64,000 nt of DNA from Paramesorhizobium endophyticum (GCF_014640615.1 NZ_BMHH01000015.1:1-64000), one strand, 5' to 3'; shown: positions 50,862 to 59,666, numbered from the stretch's first letter. The notes: a model not told the origin generated them from the letters alone. A program made the numbers and translations.

Positions 50862-51360
50862 CTCTCCATAACGACAAGGGTCCCAAATCAGAATTCAAGC
50901 GATTCCATCAACTCATGAACCGCTCTAAATCCAGTGCAGGACGGATGTTCCGATTCAGCCCCAGATTCGCTGGGAATTCTGGAGCCACCGATACTCCAGC
51001 GGACACCTGAGCATCAGAATTTTCCCAAATAAACTCTTGTTCGGCGTACCGCCCCAACTTTCCGCCGGAGATATTCTTCGATTTCCTGTTAGAAATGAAT
51101 GGCTTAGCCGATATCGTCAATTTTAGCTAAATTAGTGCAAATTGCTCCCCATTTGTTAGGGTTGCGACTCACCCATTTTTTAGCGCACAAATTGCATGCC
51201 GGATGTTCCATCGGCACTGAGGCCCGACCCCCACCCGCAACCATCATCCAGGTCGGGCCTCTTCCCTTCCCTTCGACAAGGCAGCACAAATTCTCCGGCA
51301 GATAAGCCCCTGCGGCTTTATGCGCCGGCACAGTCAATATCGGGCGGTCGATACACCAAA

Positions 51361-51395
51361 GCAAAACGGCGGGCCCCGTGATGGCAGCCCGCCGT
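51361..51395 (-). terminator. Terminator of the Val/Arg-repeat gene
   Basis: Minus-strand stem ACGGCGGGC/GCCCGCCGT (9 bp) followed by TTTTGC, 29 bp beyond the stop codon at 51424. Confidence 0.8.
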
Positions 51396-51423
51396 CTTGT
51401 AAGAGCGCCAGTAAGCGCGTCTC

Positions 51424-52137
51424 TTAGTAGTCGGTCTCGTAGTCCGTGTCGTTATAGAGGCGCTTGGTGCCGCGATATTCGGTTCCGCCATTGATGCGAA
51501 CCGTCTTCGAAGTATGGATGCGGCGCTCCGGCAGAACCTCCGTGCGATGGACGTACTGGTTACGGGTCACGACCCGCGGACGCTCATGAATGCGCGTCAC
51601 GACGTTCTCGCGAACAACCGGTTGCACGCGGTCAACCCGGACGATCCGGTTGACGTGACGCACATAGCGGGTGTTGTTGACGTCACGATAGCGCGTCATG
51701 TTCTTGACGTTGCGGACGGTCTTGTAACGATAAACCGTTTCCGCGGTCGGAGCTACATGGGCGCGATTCACGATCGTCTTGGAAGTACGGACGTGACGGG
51801 TCGGCAGCATCTCTGTCCGGTTGCCATAACGGTTCTCACGGATCACCGCGGTCTTGTTATGAACGCGCGTCACCGTATTGACCCGCGTGACGGGCTGGAC
51901 GCGCGTCACGTTCACAATGCGCTTGGTATGCGTCACGACGCGAGGACGCTCAACATCACGATAGCGCGTGACATTGCGCACCTGGCGCTTGACATTCCCC
52001 TCACGATAGGTCGTCTCGACCTTGGTCGTGGGGATATTTCTCCTTGCTTCCTGCGCTTCCGCGGCAACCGTGATGGCGACCATCGAAGCGCTTGCCAGGG
52101 CGGCAATAGCAAAGAGATTTTTGAAGGACTTCATCAT
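51424..52137 (-). CDS. Secreted Arg/Val-rich protein with a 91-residue internal duplication
   Basis: A 237-residue exported protein (signal peptide about 1-29, VAAEAQ-EA) of unknown function. The mature part consists of two tandem copies offset by exactly 91 residues: TRYRDV at 57 and 148, RVQPV at 79 and 170, TEMLP/TEVLP at 108 and 199, TSKT at 118 and 209. Extremely rich in Arg, Val, Thr and Asn with almost no acidic residues until the tail (NDTDYETDY), so very basic: a possible binder of LPS, peptidoglycan or nucleic acid. AGGAG lies eight bases before the ATG. Monocistronic with its own terminator. Confidence 0.72.
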   Translation of the reverse strand: MMKSFKNLFAIAALASASMVAITVAAEAQEARRNIPTTKVETTYREGNVKRQVRNVTRYRDVERPRVVTHTKRIVNVTRVQPVTRVNTVTRVHNKTAVIRENRYGNRTEMLPTRHVRTSKTIVNRAHVAPTAETVYRYKTVRNVKNMTRYRDVNNTRYVRHVNRIVRVDRVQPVVRENVVTRIHERPRVVTRNQYVHRTEVLPERRIHTSKTVRINGGTEYRGTKRLYNDTDYETDY

Positions 52138-52422
52138 GACTCTGTCTCCTAGAGTTACACAAGCTACACATCATTGAACTAAGCCCTCAGTTTCCCCCTA
52201 CTGAAAAGACCTAACGCAGCGAAATCTAATCGAGAATACTTACGAATGTACAAAGGAAAACCCAAACACTACTATTCTACTTTAAAATATTGCCGATAAT
52301 TTTTACTAAGTTTGTAAGTAACTTAGGATTTTCTGTTATTTTACTTGGCCACTATCCAGACAAATTCATATGCATTCTTTGTTTATCTTCCTAAAATTCT
52401 AAATATTATAAGGAACGAAAAT
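52138..52422. other. AT-rich divergent promoter region
   Basis: 285 bp between the divergent Arg/Val-repeat and HExxH genes, strongly AT-rich. It should hold both promoters. No repeat or small gene was recognised. Confidence 0.5.
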
Positions 52423-53247
52423 ATGAGAGCGACAATAAGAGTGGGCGCGGTTCTTCTGGCCTTGCTTGGACTTTCCGGGGCGGCTTCAGCAGCGCCGAAT
52501 ACTGACTGCCGTCCGGCGGCCCTTCGCAGTCTTCAGAAGCTGTCTCCCGACGGCTATGCGATATACCGGGCAATGCAGGACAAGGAGCAGTTCATGACCT
52601 GGATCACCTGCGAGGATGTGCAGCTCGATCTTGCGACGGCGGTTCATGAATCCGTGCATACGCTGACGGAGGAGCAGGATGCCTATCCGCTCATCGGCGG
52701 CAGCAGCCTCCCGCGCCCGCATGAAACCGAGAGCTTCTTCCCGCCGCGGGAAATTGCCGGCCAGATGGCGCGAAGATTCAAGGACCCGCTCTTCATCGAC
52801 ACCTATCTGAAGCCGGGCGCAGCATCCTCGGCGGATAATTTCATGGTGCTCCTGGATGAGCTCAACGCGTTCAGCCATGACCTTAACTCCGCTGTCCGGC
52901 TTACCTCCGTCCATACCGGCGGCAACCGGCCCGACCATCGCGACGGCCTCGCCGCCATGATGGCGTTCGTGACGGCCTATGCGGACGAAGCGCGAAAGAG
53001 CCATCCCGAAACATGGCAAGGGCTGAACGAGCCGAAGACCGCGAAGATCATCAGCACGCTCTGGAAACAGGCCGAAACCGCGATGACCTCCTCTTGCGGC
53101 ATAGCGGAATTCGGAACGAATGACCGCGATTACCTGAGCTATGTCGCGAATACCGAGAATTCAGCGGCCCTCGGCGATATCATCGGCCGCGCCCCTGCCC
53201 GCCTCACGGCCTGCCTCTCCGCTCCGGTCACCGCCGCGACGCAATGA
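52423..53247 (+). CDS. Secreted protein with HExxH zinc-protease motif
   Basis: A 274-residue exported protein (signal peptide about 1-23, SGAASA-AP). It contains TAVHESVHTLTEEQ, a canonical HExxH (His75, Glu76, His79), and 67 residues later a helix LLDELNAFSHDLN in which Glu146 could be the third zinc ligand, as in gluzincins. Four cysteines (CRPA, TCED, SSCG, TACL) suggest disulfides in the periplasm or outside. No family recognised. The start at ATG 52423 has AAGGAA upstream and begins the signal peptide; the frame is open 26 codons further. A protease role is inferred only from these motifs. Confidence 0.72.
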   Translation: MRATIRVGAVLLALLGLSGAASAAPNTDCRPAALRSLQKLSPDGYAIYRAMQDKEQFMTWITCEDVQLDLATAVHESVHTLTEEQDAYPLIGGSSLPRPHETESFFPPREIAGQMARRFKDPLFIDTYLKPGAASSADNFMVLLDELNAFSHDLNSAVRLTSVHTGGNRPDHRDGLAAMMAFVTAYADEARKSHPETWQGLNEPKTAKIISTLWKQAETAMTSSCGIAEFGTNDRDYLSYVANTENSAALGDIIGRAPARLTACLSAPVTAATQ

Positions 53248-53259
53248 TCCCGTCTCTTG

Positions 53260-53312
53260 GGCAGGCCTCGGGCAAAGCTGCCCAGGGCCTGCCATCTCGG
53301 CGCCCTTTTTTG
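53260..53312 (+). terminator. Terminator after the HExxH gene
   Basis: Imperfect long stem GGCAGGCC-x-x-GGGCA with TGCCC-x-GGGCCTGCC and an AAGC loop, followed within 10 bases by six T residues. Confidence 0.6.
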
Positions 53313-53688
53313 CCGCCAAGGACACATGAATCTTTTTTAATTTAGCGATTGCAGCTTCATCAGCCTCTACCTATTTCATTGCATGAGGCCACTGCATTTC
53401 AGCTGTTTTGTTTACCTGGGAAGAATGCAGAGATGGCCGGATCAAGTGGAAATGCGGCCCACTGCCCGGCTTAAACCATGTGTATACCGAGTTTATCGTT
53501 TTTACTGCGATAGAATTGCTCGCAAAGCCATATAAAGGGCCACATTTCCGTATTACCACTAGGGCTAGCAGATTCGCGTTTACTGGCTGATAAGAACACT
53601 GGGAACATTCCTCTTGCCCCGTTGCGCGGACTGCTGAAAACTATTACGTGCATGCCACAAAACAATAATGATTCTAGAGGAGCCTAAA
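53313..53688. other. Intergenic region with an inverted repeat, upstream of mucR
   Basis: About 375 bp. GGAAATGCGGCCC (53448-53460) pairs with GGGCCACATTTCC (53537-53549), with one G-T, around a roughly 76-bp partly self-complementary centre. As a result, both strands show mirror-image short frames with GPHF/KCGPL. These frames are by-products of the palindrome. The mucR promoter should lie in the last 100 bp. Confidence 0.5.
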
Positions 53689-54129
53689 ATGTTGGAAGAA
53701 AAGAACCAGAACGAAATCATCGAGTTCACCGCCGAGATCGTCACGGCCTATGTGGCCAACAATTCGGTAGCGGCGAATGACCTGCCATCCCTCATCGCTG
53801 AGATCCATGCCTCCCTGTCCGGTCTGATGACGGAGACGGTTGCCATGCCCGCGGAGAAGCCCACCCCCGCAGTATCGATCAAGAAGTCCGTCACGGACGA
53901 CTACATCATCTGCCTGGAAGACGGGAAGAAGTTCAAGTCGCTCAAGCGCCATTTGATGACCCATTACGGGATGACGCCTGAGGAATACCGCGCGAAGTGG
54001 GACCTCCCGTCCGATTACCCGATGGTCGCCCCAAACTATGCGGCGACCCGCTCGAACCTTGCCAAGCAGATGGGCTTGGGACGCAAGGCGAAGGCGGAGC
54101 TGGAAAAGCCGCGCAAGAAGGCCGCTTGA
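53689..54129 (+). CDS. mucR: MucR/Ros-family zinc-finger regulator
   Basis: A 146-residue global regulator. The C-terminal half contains the prokaryotic zinc finger with ligands Cys75, Asp78, His88 and His92 ([18 protein letters not shown]) followed by [20 protein letters not shown] and the basic tail [18 protein letters not shown]. In Brucella and Sinorhizobium MucR binds AT-rich DNA in an H-NS-like way and represses surface, exopolysaccharide and virulence genes. The AT-rich intergenic stretches in this window are natural targets (inference). ATG 53689 has AGGAG eight bases upstream; the earlier in-frame ATG at 53668 precedes that site. Confidence 0.94.
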   Translation: MLEEKNQNEIIEFTAEIVTAYVANNSVAANDLPSLIAEIHASLSGLMTETVAMPAEKPTPAVSIKKSVTDDYIICLEDGKKFKSLKRHLMTHYGMTPEEYRAKWDLPSDYPMVAPNYAATRSNLAKQMGLGRKAKAELEKPRKKAA

Positions 54130-54380
54130 TAAGCTGGAAATCCGGGACCGGGCATTTCCGAAACACATATTGCTGAAAAAAGGGGGTAGGATATCCGTCT
54201 GGCGTGATCCTGCTCTCGTCCCCGAAAATGCTGATCGCGCGTCTCATGACGGCGTGGATCGAAACGGGGTAAAATATGCGTGAAAGAGGAAAACCGGCGC
54301 TCTCGGGTCCGATCAGCGTTCGCGTCGTATCCGGAAATTTATGTCTTCTTCCGATTGCGAGGCACACGAACGGCATATTC

Positions 54381-54416
54381 AAAGCCCCTCCCTTCTTCAG
54401 AGGGAGGGGCTTTTTG
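54381..54416. terminator. Bidirectional terminator between mucR and the DUF992 gene
   Basis: A stem AAAGCCCCTCCC/GGGAGGGGCTTT with a 9-nt loop. T residues follow on the plus strand and A residues precede it, so it can stop transcripts from both convergent genes. The 250 bp between mucR and this hairpin show no gene. Confidence 0.85.
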
Positions 54417-54426
54417 TGGCCCGAAC

Positions 54427-54969
54427 TTAGCCCGCAGGCGCCACGGCGGGCGTGAGCGTCACGGAAGTTCCCGTGGCGGCGATGTTGAGACCCTTCACGC
54501 CGGTAACGCTGACCGTCTGCAGCTGGATGGAACCAGCGGTGCCTCCGGTAAGCACATTCACTCCGGCGCCCAGACCCACGCTGGCTTCCGCCGTAAGGCC
54601 CTGATAGAGGCCCGCGAGCGACCCATGGTGATAACCGGCGGTGGGGGCGAAAACGGCCCAGATCAGCCGTCCTTCGGTCGTAAAGCCGAGATCGACACCC
54701 ATTTTGCGGATAACGCCGGTGTAATGGTCGAGCGGCTGCGCGCCACCCATGGTCGACTTGAAGACGCAATCCATCTCCTTCGCCGATCCCAGGACATAGC
54801 CGACACCACCGCTGATGTGACAATCGAGATAACCGATGCGAACGCCATCGCGCTGGTCAGGCACAGTCTCCTGGATCGGCGCCTGGCGAATCATATCGGC
54901 CGCAAGGGCGGTCCCGCCGAATGCCAGAACCGGAAGAGCGGCAAGCGCTGCGGCAACAATCTTCTTCAT
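54427..54969 (-). CDS. DUF992 family exported protein
   Basis: A 180-residue periplasmic or surface protein with a signal peptide (about 1-23, GGTALA-AD). The DUF992 hallmark RIGYLDCHISGGVGYVLGSA leads to EMDCVFKS; the two cysteines probably pair. The remainder is Gly-rich beta-strand (GLYQGLTAEASVGLGAGVNV) like a small beta barrel or sandwich. Common in Hyphomicrobiales; function unknown. Monocistronic and convergent with mucR. The start at ATG 54969 opens directly into the signal peptide. Confidence 0.87.
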   Translation of the reverse strand: MKKIVAAALAALPVLAFGGTALAADMIRQAPIQETVPDQRDGVRIGYLDCHISGGVGYVLGSAKEMDCVFKSTMGGAQPLDHYTGVIRKMGVDLGFTTEGRLIWAVFAPTAGYHHGSLAGLYQGLTAEASVGLGAGVNVLTGGTAGSIQLQTVSVTGVKGLNIAATGTSVTLTPAVAPAG

Positions 54970-55586
54970 TTCCCTGTAACTCCTTCAAGTACTTTTGTGG
55001 CCCGTCCATTTTTTCGAGTCTGTTCGAACGAGCCGGACGGCTATGGGCCACACATGTGGCGGAAGAATGATTGAACGTGTGAGCGCACAAATTGTTGCAT
55101 TTGTTGCCCGCAACCTCATTCTCGCCTCACGGCGGCGTGAGCGACAGCTGCATGGCGGAACGATGAAATTCAGCCGTGAACTCTGCACATCCTGAAGCGC
55201 AACCGAAAAGGCGGAGGCACCCTCAACAGAGGGCGAGGATCAAAACGGCTTCGACCCGGCGAGTTGATCGCGGTCAACTTGTCGCCCTCCCCGTCCGCGC
55301 GGATCGAACCACCTGAAAGCGCGCGTTAAGACGCGTTAAGAAAAGCCTCTTCCGCGCAAGCGCCACGAATCGAATCCCGCCCGGCGGCGCGCTGCCTGTC
55401 CTCGCTGCGGTCTTCCTTTCCCTTTATCCACAACCTTCGTCAACCATTTCGCAACCATACGCTAATTGAGCCTTCGATACTTTAGGGACGGCCGTTACAT
55501 CACAACGTCCTGTTGCAGAAATGTGACAGACTTTTGAAGCAAAGCAGACTAGATGAGCGACGTTAAATTCAACTTTGGGGTTTGAA
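54970..55586. other. Divergent intergenic region upstream of the Omp31-like gene
   Basis: About 615 bp without a supported gene. It contains TTAA-GACGCG-TTAA at about 55326-55339 (six-base spacing rather than the seven of a CtrA site) and AT-rich stretches close to 55500. It presumably holds the promoters and long leader of the Omp31-like gene and of the DUF992 gene. Sixty-codon frames here look random. Confidence 0.5.
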
Positions 55587-56321
55587 ATGAAAGCTGTACT
55601 TCTGGCTTCCGTAGCTGCGCTGTTTGCGACTTCCGCCATGGCTGCGGACGCTATTGTTTCGGAGCCGACGCCGCCCGCCGCTGCTGTCGACACCTTCTCC
55701 TGGACCGGCGGCTACATCGGTTTGAATGCGGGCTATGCCGGCGGCAAGTTCAAGCATCCGGTCACGCTTACCGATGAACTGACCGGCGCATCGGCTTCCG
55801 ACTCGATCGATTTCGATGCCGATGGCTTTGTCGGCGGCCTGCAGGCCGGCTACAACTACCAGCTGGGCAACGGCATCGTTCTGGGCGCGGAAGCCGATTT
55901 CCAGGGCTCGACCGTCAAGGGTGACGATTCCTGGGATCTGGGCAGCGGCATCACCGCCAAGGGCGAGACCGAGGTCGAGTGGTTCGGCACCGTGCGCGCA
56001 CGCCTGGGCTACACGCCGGTCGAACGCCTCCTCGTTTACGCCACCGGCGGTCTGGCCTATGGCAAGGTCAAGTCGTCCTATAGCCTGACCGACGGTGTCG
56101 ACGAAATCGGCGAATCTGCCTCCAAGACGAAGGCTGGCTGGACCGTTGGCGCCGGCGCGGAATACGCGCTCAACAATCATTGGACAGTCAAGGGCGAGTA
56201 TCTCTACACCGATCTCGGCAAGCGCACGCTGGTTGACTACACCGCCGGCGACCTCAACCTGAACCTCAAGAACGACGTAACGTTCCACACCATCCGCGTC
56301 GGCGTGAACTACAAGTTCTAG
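55587..56321 (+). CDS. Omp25/Omp31-family outer-membrane beta-barrel protein
   Basis: A 244-residue outer-membrane protein. The signal peptide (about 1-19, ATSAMA-AD) precedes a Pro-rich linker and the family opening FSWTGGYIGLNAGYAGGKF. Alternating hydrophobic strands form an eight-stranded barrel (VGGLQAGYNYQLGNGIVLGA, GTVRARLGYTPVERLLVYAT, KGEYLYTDLGKRTL), ending VGVNYKF with the C-terminal Phe recognised by the BAM machinery. Close in layout to Brucella Omp31/Omp25, which stabilise the envelope and bind haem in some cases. The start at 55587 opens the signal peptide; GGGG lies upstream. Confidence 0.92.
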   Translation: MKAVLLASVAALFATSAMAADAIVSEPTPPAAAVDTFSWTGGYIGLNAGYAGGKFKHPVTLTDELTGASASDSIDFDADGFVGGLQAGYNYQLGNGIVLGAEADFQGSTVKGDDSWDLGSGITAKGETEVEWFGTVRARLGYTPVERLLVYATGGLAYGKVKSSYSLTDGVDEIGESASKTKAGWTVGAGAEYALNNHWTVKGEYLYTDLGKRTLVDYTAGDLNLNLKNDVTFHTIRVGVNYKF

Positions 56322-56345
56322 GCCTTACGCCACAAACGGATAAGA

Positions 56346-56376
56346 AGCCGCCCTTCTCCAGTCGGGCGGCTTTTTC
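56346..56376 (+). terminator. Terminator after the Omp31-like gene
   Basis: An 8-bp stem AGCCGCCC/GGGCGGCT with a 10-nt loop, followed by TTTTTC. Confidence 0.88.
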
Positions 56377-56497
56377 TTTGGGCGCAATGGTGGGTTGGAA
56401 AGCCATTGCCGCGCCGTTTTACACGCCCGCAATTCTGTCTGGAACACTCGCCTCCCCACGGAGTTCCCCTACGGTATTCCCAACCAAGGAGGCCGAT

Positions 56498-57358
56498 ATG
56501 GAAACCCCGTACCCTACCCCGCCATTCGACACCCCGCACCAACCGATGCCCGGCATGACGGATGCGATGAATCCCAAGCCGGATCATGGCGAGAACAGCT
56601 ATCGCGGCTCGGGCAAGCTCATGGGCAAAAAGGCCATCATCACCGGCGGCGATAGCGGCATCGGCCGCGCAGTCGCGATTGCGTTTGCCCGGGAAGGCGC
56701 GGATGTGCTCATTGCCTATGTGCAGGAAGACGAAGACGCGGAAGATACCTGCGCGCTCATCGAGGCCGAGGGGCGCAAGGCCGTCGCCGTGAAATGCGAC
56801 CTGCAATATGCCGCGTCCTGCCGCGATGTGGTGCGCGCCGCCGCGAACGAACTGGGCGGCATCGACATCCTCGTCAACAATGCCGCGCATCAGGCAAGCT
56901 TCTCGAACCTCGAGGACATAACGGACGAGGAATGGGAGCTGACCTTCCGCGTCAACATCCACGCAATGTTCTATCTGGTGAAGGCCGCCCTGCCCTACAT
57001 GAAGCCCGGTTCCTCCATAATCAACACCGCCTCGATCAATTCCGACATGCCGAACCCGACGCTTCTGGCCTATGCGACCACCAAGGGCGCGATCCAGAAT
57101 TTCACCGCAGGGCTGGCGCAGATGCTGGCCGAAAAGGGCGTTCGGGTGAACACGGTTGCGCCAGGGCCGGTCTGGACGCCGCTCATCCCCTCCACGCTTC
57201 CGGATGAGTCGGTTGCGAATTTCGGCAAGCAGGTGCCGATGAAGCGCCCGGCTCAGCCTGCGGAACTGGCCTCCGCCTATGTCATGCTGGCCGATCCACT
57301 GTCGAGCTACACCTCCGGCGCCACCATCGCCGTGACAGGCGGAAAGCCCATTCTCTAA
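56498..57358 (+). CDS. SDR-family oxidoreductase (YghA-like)
   Basis: A 286-residue short-chain dehydrogenase. After a Pro-rich N-terminal extension (about 1-40) come the cofactor motif IITGGDSGIGRAVAIAFARE, the structural NNAA (VNNAAHQA), and the catalytic Ser-Tyr-Lys in NTASINS and YATTKGA. C-terminal GATIAVTGGKPIL closes the Rossmann fold. The extension is typical of the YghA/glucose-1-dehydrogenase-like group linked to general stress. Substrate unknown. AAGGAGG lies just upstream of ATG 56498; the open frame before it is not used. A good terminator follows. Confidence 0.9.
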   Translation: METPYPTPPFDTPHQPMPGMTDAMNPKPDHGENSYRGSGKLMGKKAIITGGDSGIGRAVAIAFAREGADVLIAYVQEDEDAEDTCALIEAEGRKAVAVKCDLQYAASCRDVVRAAANELGGIDILVNNAAHQASFSNLEDITDEEWELTFRVNIHAMFYLVKAALPYMKPGSSIINTASINSDMPNPTLLAYATTKGAIQNFTAGLAQMLAEKGVRVNTVAPGPVWTPLIPSTLPDESVANFGKQVPMKRPAQPAELASAYVMLADPLSSYTSGATIAVTGGKPIL

Positions 57359-57381
57359 TCAGACCATCCACTCCACGATAC

Positions 57382-57418
57382 TTTGCAGCCGGTGTTCATC
57401 ATCCGGCTGCAAATTTTT
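57382..57418 (+). terminator. Terminator after the SDR gene
   Basis: A perfect 11-bp stem TTTGCAGCCGG/CCGGCTGCAAA with a 10-nt loop followed by TTTTT. Confidence 0.9.
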
Positions 57419-57439
57419 ATCGCCGCTAATCCCACAAAA

Positions 57440-57467
57440 AAAACGCCCGCCATCTGGCGGGCGTTTC
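57440..57467 (-). terminator. Terminator of the KGG-protein gene
   Basis: On the minus strand: a stem AACGCCCGCC/GGCGGGCGTT with a 4-nt loop followed by a run of eight T residues. Confidence 0.9.
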
Positions 57468-57485
57468 GTTGGGAGCGTGCATCAA

Positions 57486-57704
57486 TTAGTGCTCGCCGCC
57501 CTTGCGACCGGCTTCGGCAGCGCGTTCACGGTCGTTCTTGAAGTTACCGCCAGAAACCTGGCCACCCTTGTGGCCAGCTTCAGCGGCGCGCTCGGGATCG
57601 TTCTTGAAGTTGCCTCCCGAGGCACGTCCGCCCTTCGCGGCGATCTCGCGCTGCTTGTTCTCGTCCATGGAAGCAAAACCGCGGTTGGAAGTGTTATCAG
57701 CCAT
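57486..57704 (-). CDS. KGG-domain stress protein
   Basis: A 72-residue hydrophilic, Gly/Lys-rich protein of the stress-induced KGG (GsiB/con-10-like) family. Three KGG motifs are visible (AAKGGRASGGNF, HKGGQVSGGNF, RKGGEH), with the unit SGGNFKNDxERAAEAG repeated twice. Members are intrinsically disordered and accumulate in general stress, desiccation or stationary phase; in alphaproteobacteria they are commonly under the EcfG/PhyR response. AAAGGAG lies five to eight bases before the ATG. Confidence 0.92.
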   Translation of the reverse strand: MADNTSNRGFASMDENKQREIAAKGGRASGGNFKNDPERAAEAGHKGGQVSGGNFKNDRERAAEAGRKGGEH

Positions 57705-57796
57705 TGTCTTTCTCCTTTAGCTGGTGAAACACACCTTGTTAACCAGTGAATAGGGATGATGTTCCCGGCTGAATCTGTTTTTCTTAAAAGTTGATT

Positions 57797-58702
57797 TCAG
57801 TCCGCTGCGTGTGCTTTCAAGCGCCTTTTTGCTACGGCTGGCTTGCTCTGGACGAGCACGATCCCCGCAATCGTCATGCCCCCGCCGATGAGGTGATAGA
57901 CATGCAGCGCCTCATTGAGAAACAGCGACGCGACCACTGCTGTGATGACCGGAATGAGATTCATGAAGATCGCCGTGCGCCCGGCGCCTAGATGCTTCAC
58001 CGCCGTCATCCAGACGAAGGGGGCGATGATCGAGCCGGGAATGGCGGTGTAGAGGATCATGGTCGCATTGGCCGGCGTGAAGCTCGCCGCGCCTTCCATG
58101 AGATAGCCGGGCAGCAGCAGCACGACGGCGGCGCCCATCTGCACATAGAGCGAAGTCCAGACGCCAAGCGGGATGGACCATTTCTTCAGGAGAATGCCAT
58201 AGCCGGCATAAGCGAGAACCGCGATCAGCATGATCGCATCGCCCCGTCCCACCCCTTGCCAGAGGAGCAGCGACAGGTCGCCTTTGCCGAGCACGACGAA
58301 GATGCCGCAAAGCGAGAGCACGCCGCCCAGCATGGCAAGCGATGACGGCTTCTCGCTGAGGAAAAGCGCGCTCAGCATCAGCGTCAGGAGCGGCACCAGC
58401 GAAAGCAGGATCGCCATGTTGGTGGCGAAGGTGAAGCTCGCCGCATAATAGCCAAGGCCCTGGCATACGGCCATGCCGAGCAGTCCGAGAATGGCGAGCT
58501 TCGGCAGATATTTGCCGATGGTCTTCCTGTGCCGCCAGGCGTCTTTGGCCACGAAAGGCGTGAGCAGCAGGAAGGCCAGGAACCAGCGGTCGAAGGCGAT
58601 CACGCCGGGCGGAATGGCCCCGGCGGCGAGCTTGCTGACGATGGTGTTCCCCGCCCAGATAGCGACGGCGACGAGCGAAAAGAGGATATATTTGGCAGGC
58701 AT
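57797..58702 (-). CDS. DMT-superfamily (EamA) transporter
   Basis: A 301-residue inner-membrane protein with ten helices in two EamA repeats (about 5-135 and 150-295): AIWAGNTIVSKLAAGAIPPG and YTAIPGSIIAPFVWMTAVKH are typical. Members export amino acids, nucleotides or other metabolites; which one is not evident. It is divergent from the AraC regulator gene, whose start is 104 bp away, and so may be under its control. Start ATG 58702 with GGAG eight bases upstream. A TTG at 58708 is the alternative. Confidence 0.88.
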   Translation of the reverse strand: MPAKYILFSLVAVAIWAGNTIVSKLAAGAIPPGVIAFDRWFLAFLLLTPFVAKDAWRHRKTIGKYLPKLAILGLLGMAVCQGLGYYAASFTFATNMAILLSLVPLLTLMLSALFLSEKPSSLAMLGGVLSLCGIFVVLGKGDLSLLLWQGVGRGDAIMLIAVLAYAGYGILLKKWSIPLGVWTSLYVQMGAAVVLLLPGYLMEGAASFTPANATMILYTAIPGSIIAPFVWMTAVKHLGAGRTAIFMNLIPVITAVVASLFLNEALHVYHLIGGGMTIAGIVLVQSKPAVAKRRLKAHAAD

Positions 58703-58806
58703 CGGCAATGCTCCGGTTTTTCAGAATTGCCTTGGGCCTACCAAATGGCGGATTATCGTTATATAGCGTTTTCCGGAAAGCCTCTTGCGATGATCGGACA
58801 CCGAGC

Positions 58807-59574
58807 ATGAACCACCTCATCCCCGAGGGCGAACGCCCCGCCCCCCTGTCGTTTCGCACCGAGAGCTATGAAGCGGGCGGCATATTCGAGATGCGCCGCC
58901 AGCCCTGGGGCAAGATCGGCTATGCGGTGCGAGGCGTCATGGAGGCGACCGTAGAGGGACGCCGGTTCCTCTGCCCGCCGCATTACGCGGCCTGGATACC
59001 CGCCGATACGCTGCATTGCTGCCACAACCGGCAGAACGTGAAATTCGTTTCCGTCTATATCGAGCGGGAGCTTTGCGCCGGCATGCCGCAGATGCCCTGC
59101 ACGCTCGCCATGAGCCCGCTCGTCAAGGCCATCCTCGCCGATTTCGCCGCCCGGGAGATCAAGGTGCCGCGGACCGAGGCGGATATCCGGCTTGCTCTGG
59201 TGCTGGTTGACCAGTTGCTGCAAGCGCCCCGCCGGGAAAGCTATCTGCCCGTATCGGATGACAAATTGCTGCAACCCGTCATCGAAGCGCTGCAGGCCCA
59301 GCCCGACGACAGAAGATCGCTGGCTGAATGGGCGCGCTGCCTGAGCACGACAGAGAGAACCCTCTCCCGGCGTTTCCACGGCGCGCTCGGAATATCCTTC
59401 AACGAATGGCGGCAAAGGCTGAAGCTGGTCGCCTCCCTCTCCATGATCGAGGAGGGCACGCCGGTACAGGAAATAGCGGAGGCGCTCGGCTATTCGAGCC
59501 CCTCCGCCTTCATCGCCATGTTCCGCCGGCAGACGGGCGTCAGCCCCACCCATCTGTCATCCGTCAGTGGCTAG
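58807..59574 (+). CDS. AraC-family transcriptional regulator
   Basis: A 255-residue regulator with an N-terminal cupin-like sensor (about 15-110; GKIGYAVRGVMEATVEGRRF, PPHYAAWIPADTLHCC) and a C-terminal double helix-turn-helix (about 160-252): SLAEWARCLSTTERTLSRRF and VQEIAEALGYSSPSAFIAMF. It is divergent from the EamA transporter gene and probably activates it in response to the transported molecule. The frame is open further upstream, but that portion overlaps the transporter's promoter and start; ATG 58807 is preferred. Confidence 0.9.
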   Translation: MNHLIPEGERPAPLSFRTESYEAGGIFEMRRQPWGKIGYAVRGVMEATVEGRRFLCPPHYAAWIPADTLHCCHNRQNVKFVSVYIERELCAGMPQMPCTLAMSPLVKAILADFAAREIKVPRTEADIRLALVLVDQLLQAPRRESYLPVSDDKLLQPVIEALQAQPDDRRSLAEWARCLSTTERTLSRRFHGALGISFNEWRQRLKLVASLSMIEEGTPVQEIAEALGYSSPSAFIAMFRRQTGVSPTHLSSVSG

Positions 59575-59666
59575 AGCATTTCTTTCTTTGACAGAACCGC
59601 CAAGTGACGGGCAACGGGATGAAGGGATGCTGGGCGTTTCCATCCAAAGTGAAATATTCTAACCCG

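Larger units (their letters stand above)
50641..51423. other. Gene-poor region with several palindromes
   Basis: Nearly 800 bp without a convincing gene. It holds a terminator (50717-50746), a 21-bp perfect inverted repeat (50813-50861), a 10-bp hairpin AGGCCCGACC/GGTCGGGCCT (51220-51260) and a terminator for the minus-strand gene (51361-51395). Minus-strand frames of 70 and 86 codons (50908-51120, 51104-51364) have no ribosome-binding site or family resemblance. Confidence 0.55.

Noticed and set aside
50908-51364. Minus-strand frames of 70 and 86 codons
   Set aside because: No ribosome-binding site, overlap with hairpins, unusual composition and no family resemblance.
55326-55339. TTAA-GACGCG-TTAA as a CtrA site upstream of the Omp31-like gene
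   Set aside because: The spacer is six bases, not seven, so it does not meet the consensus.
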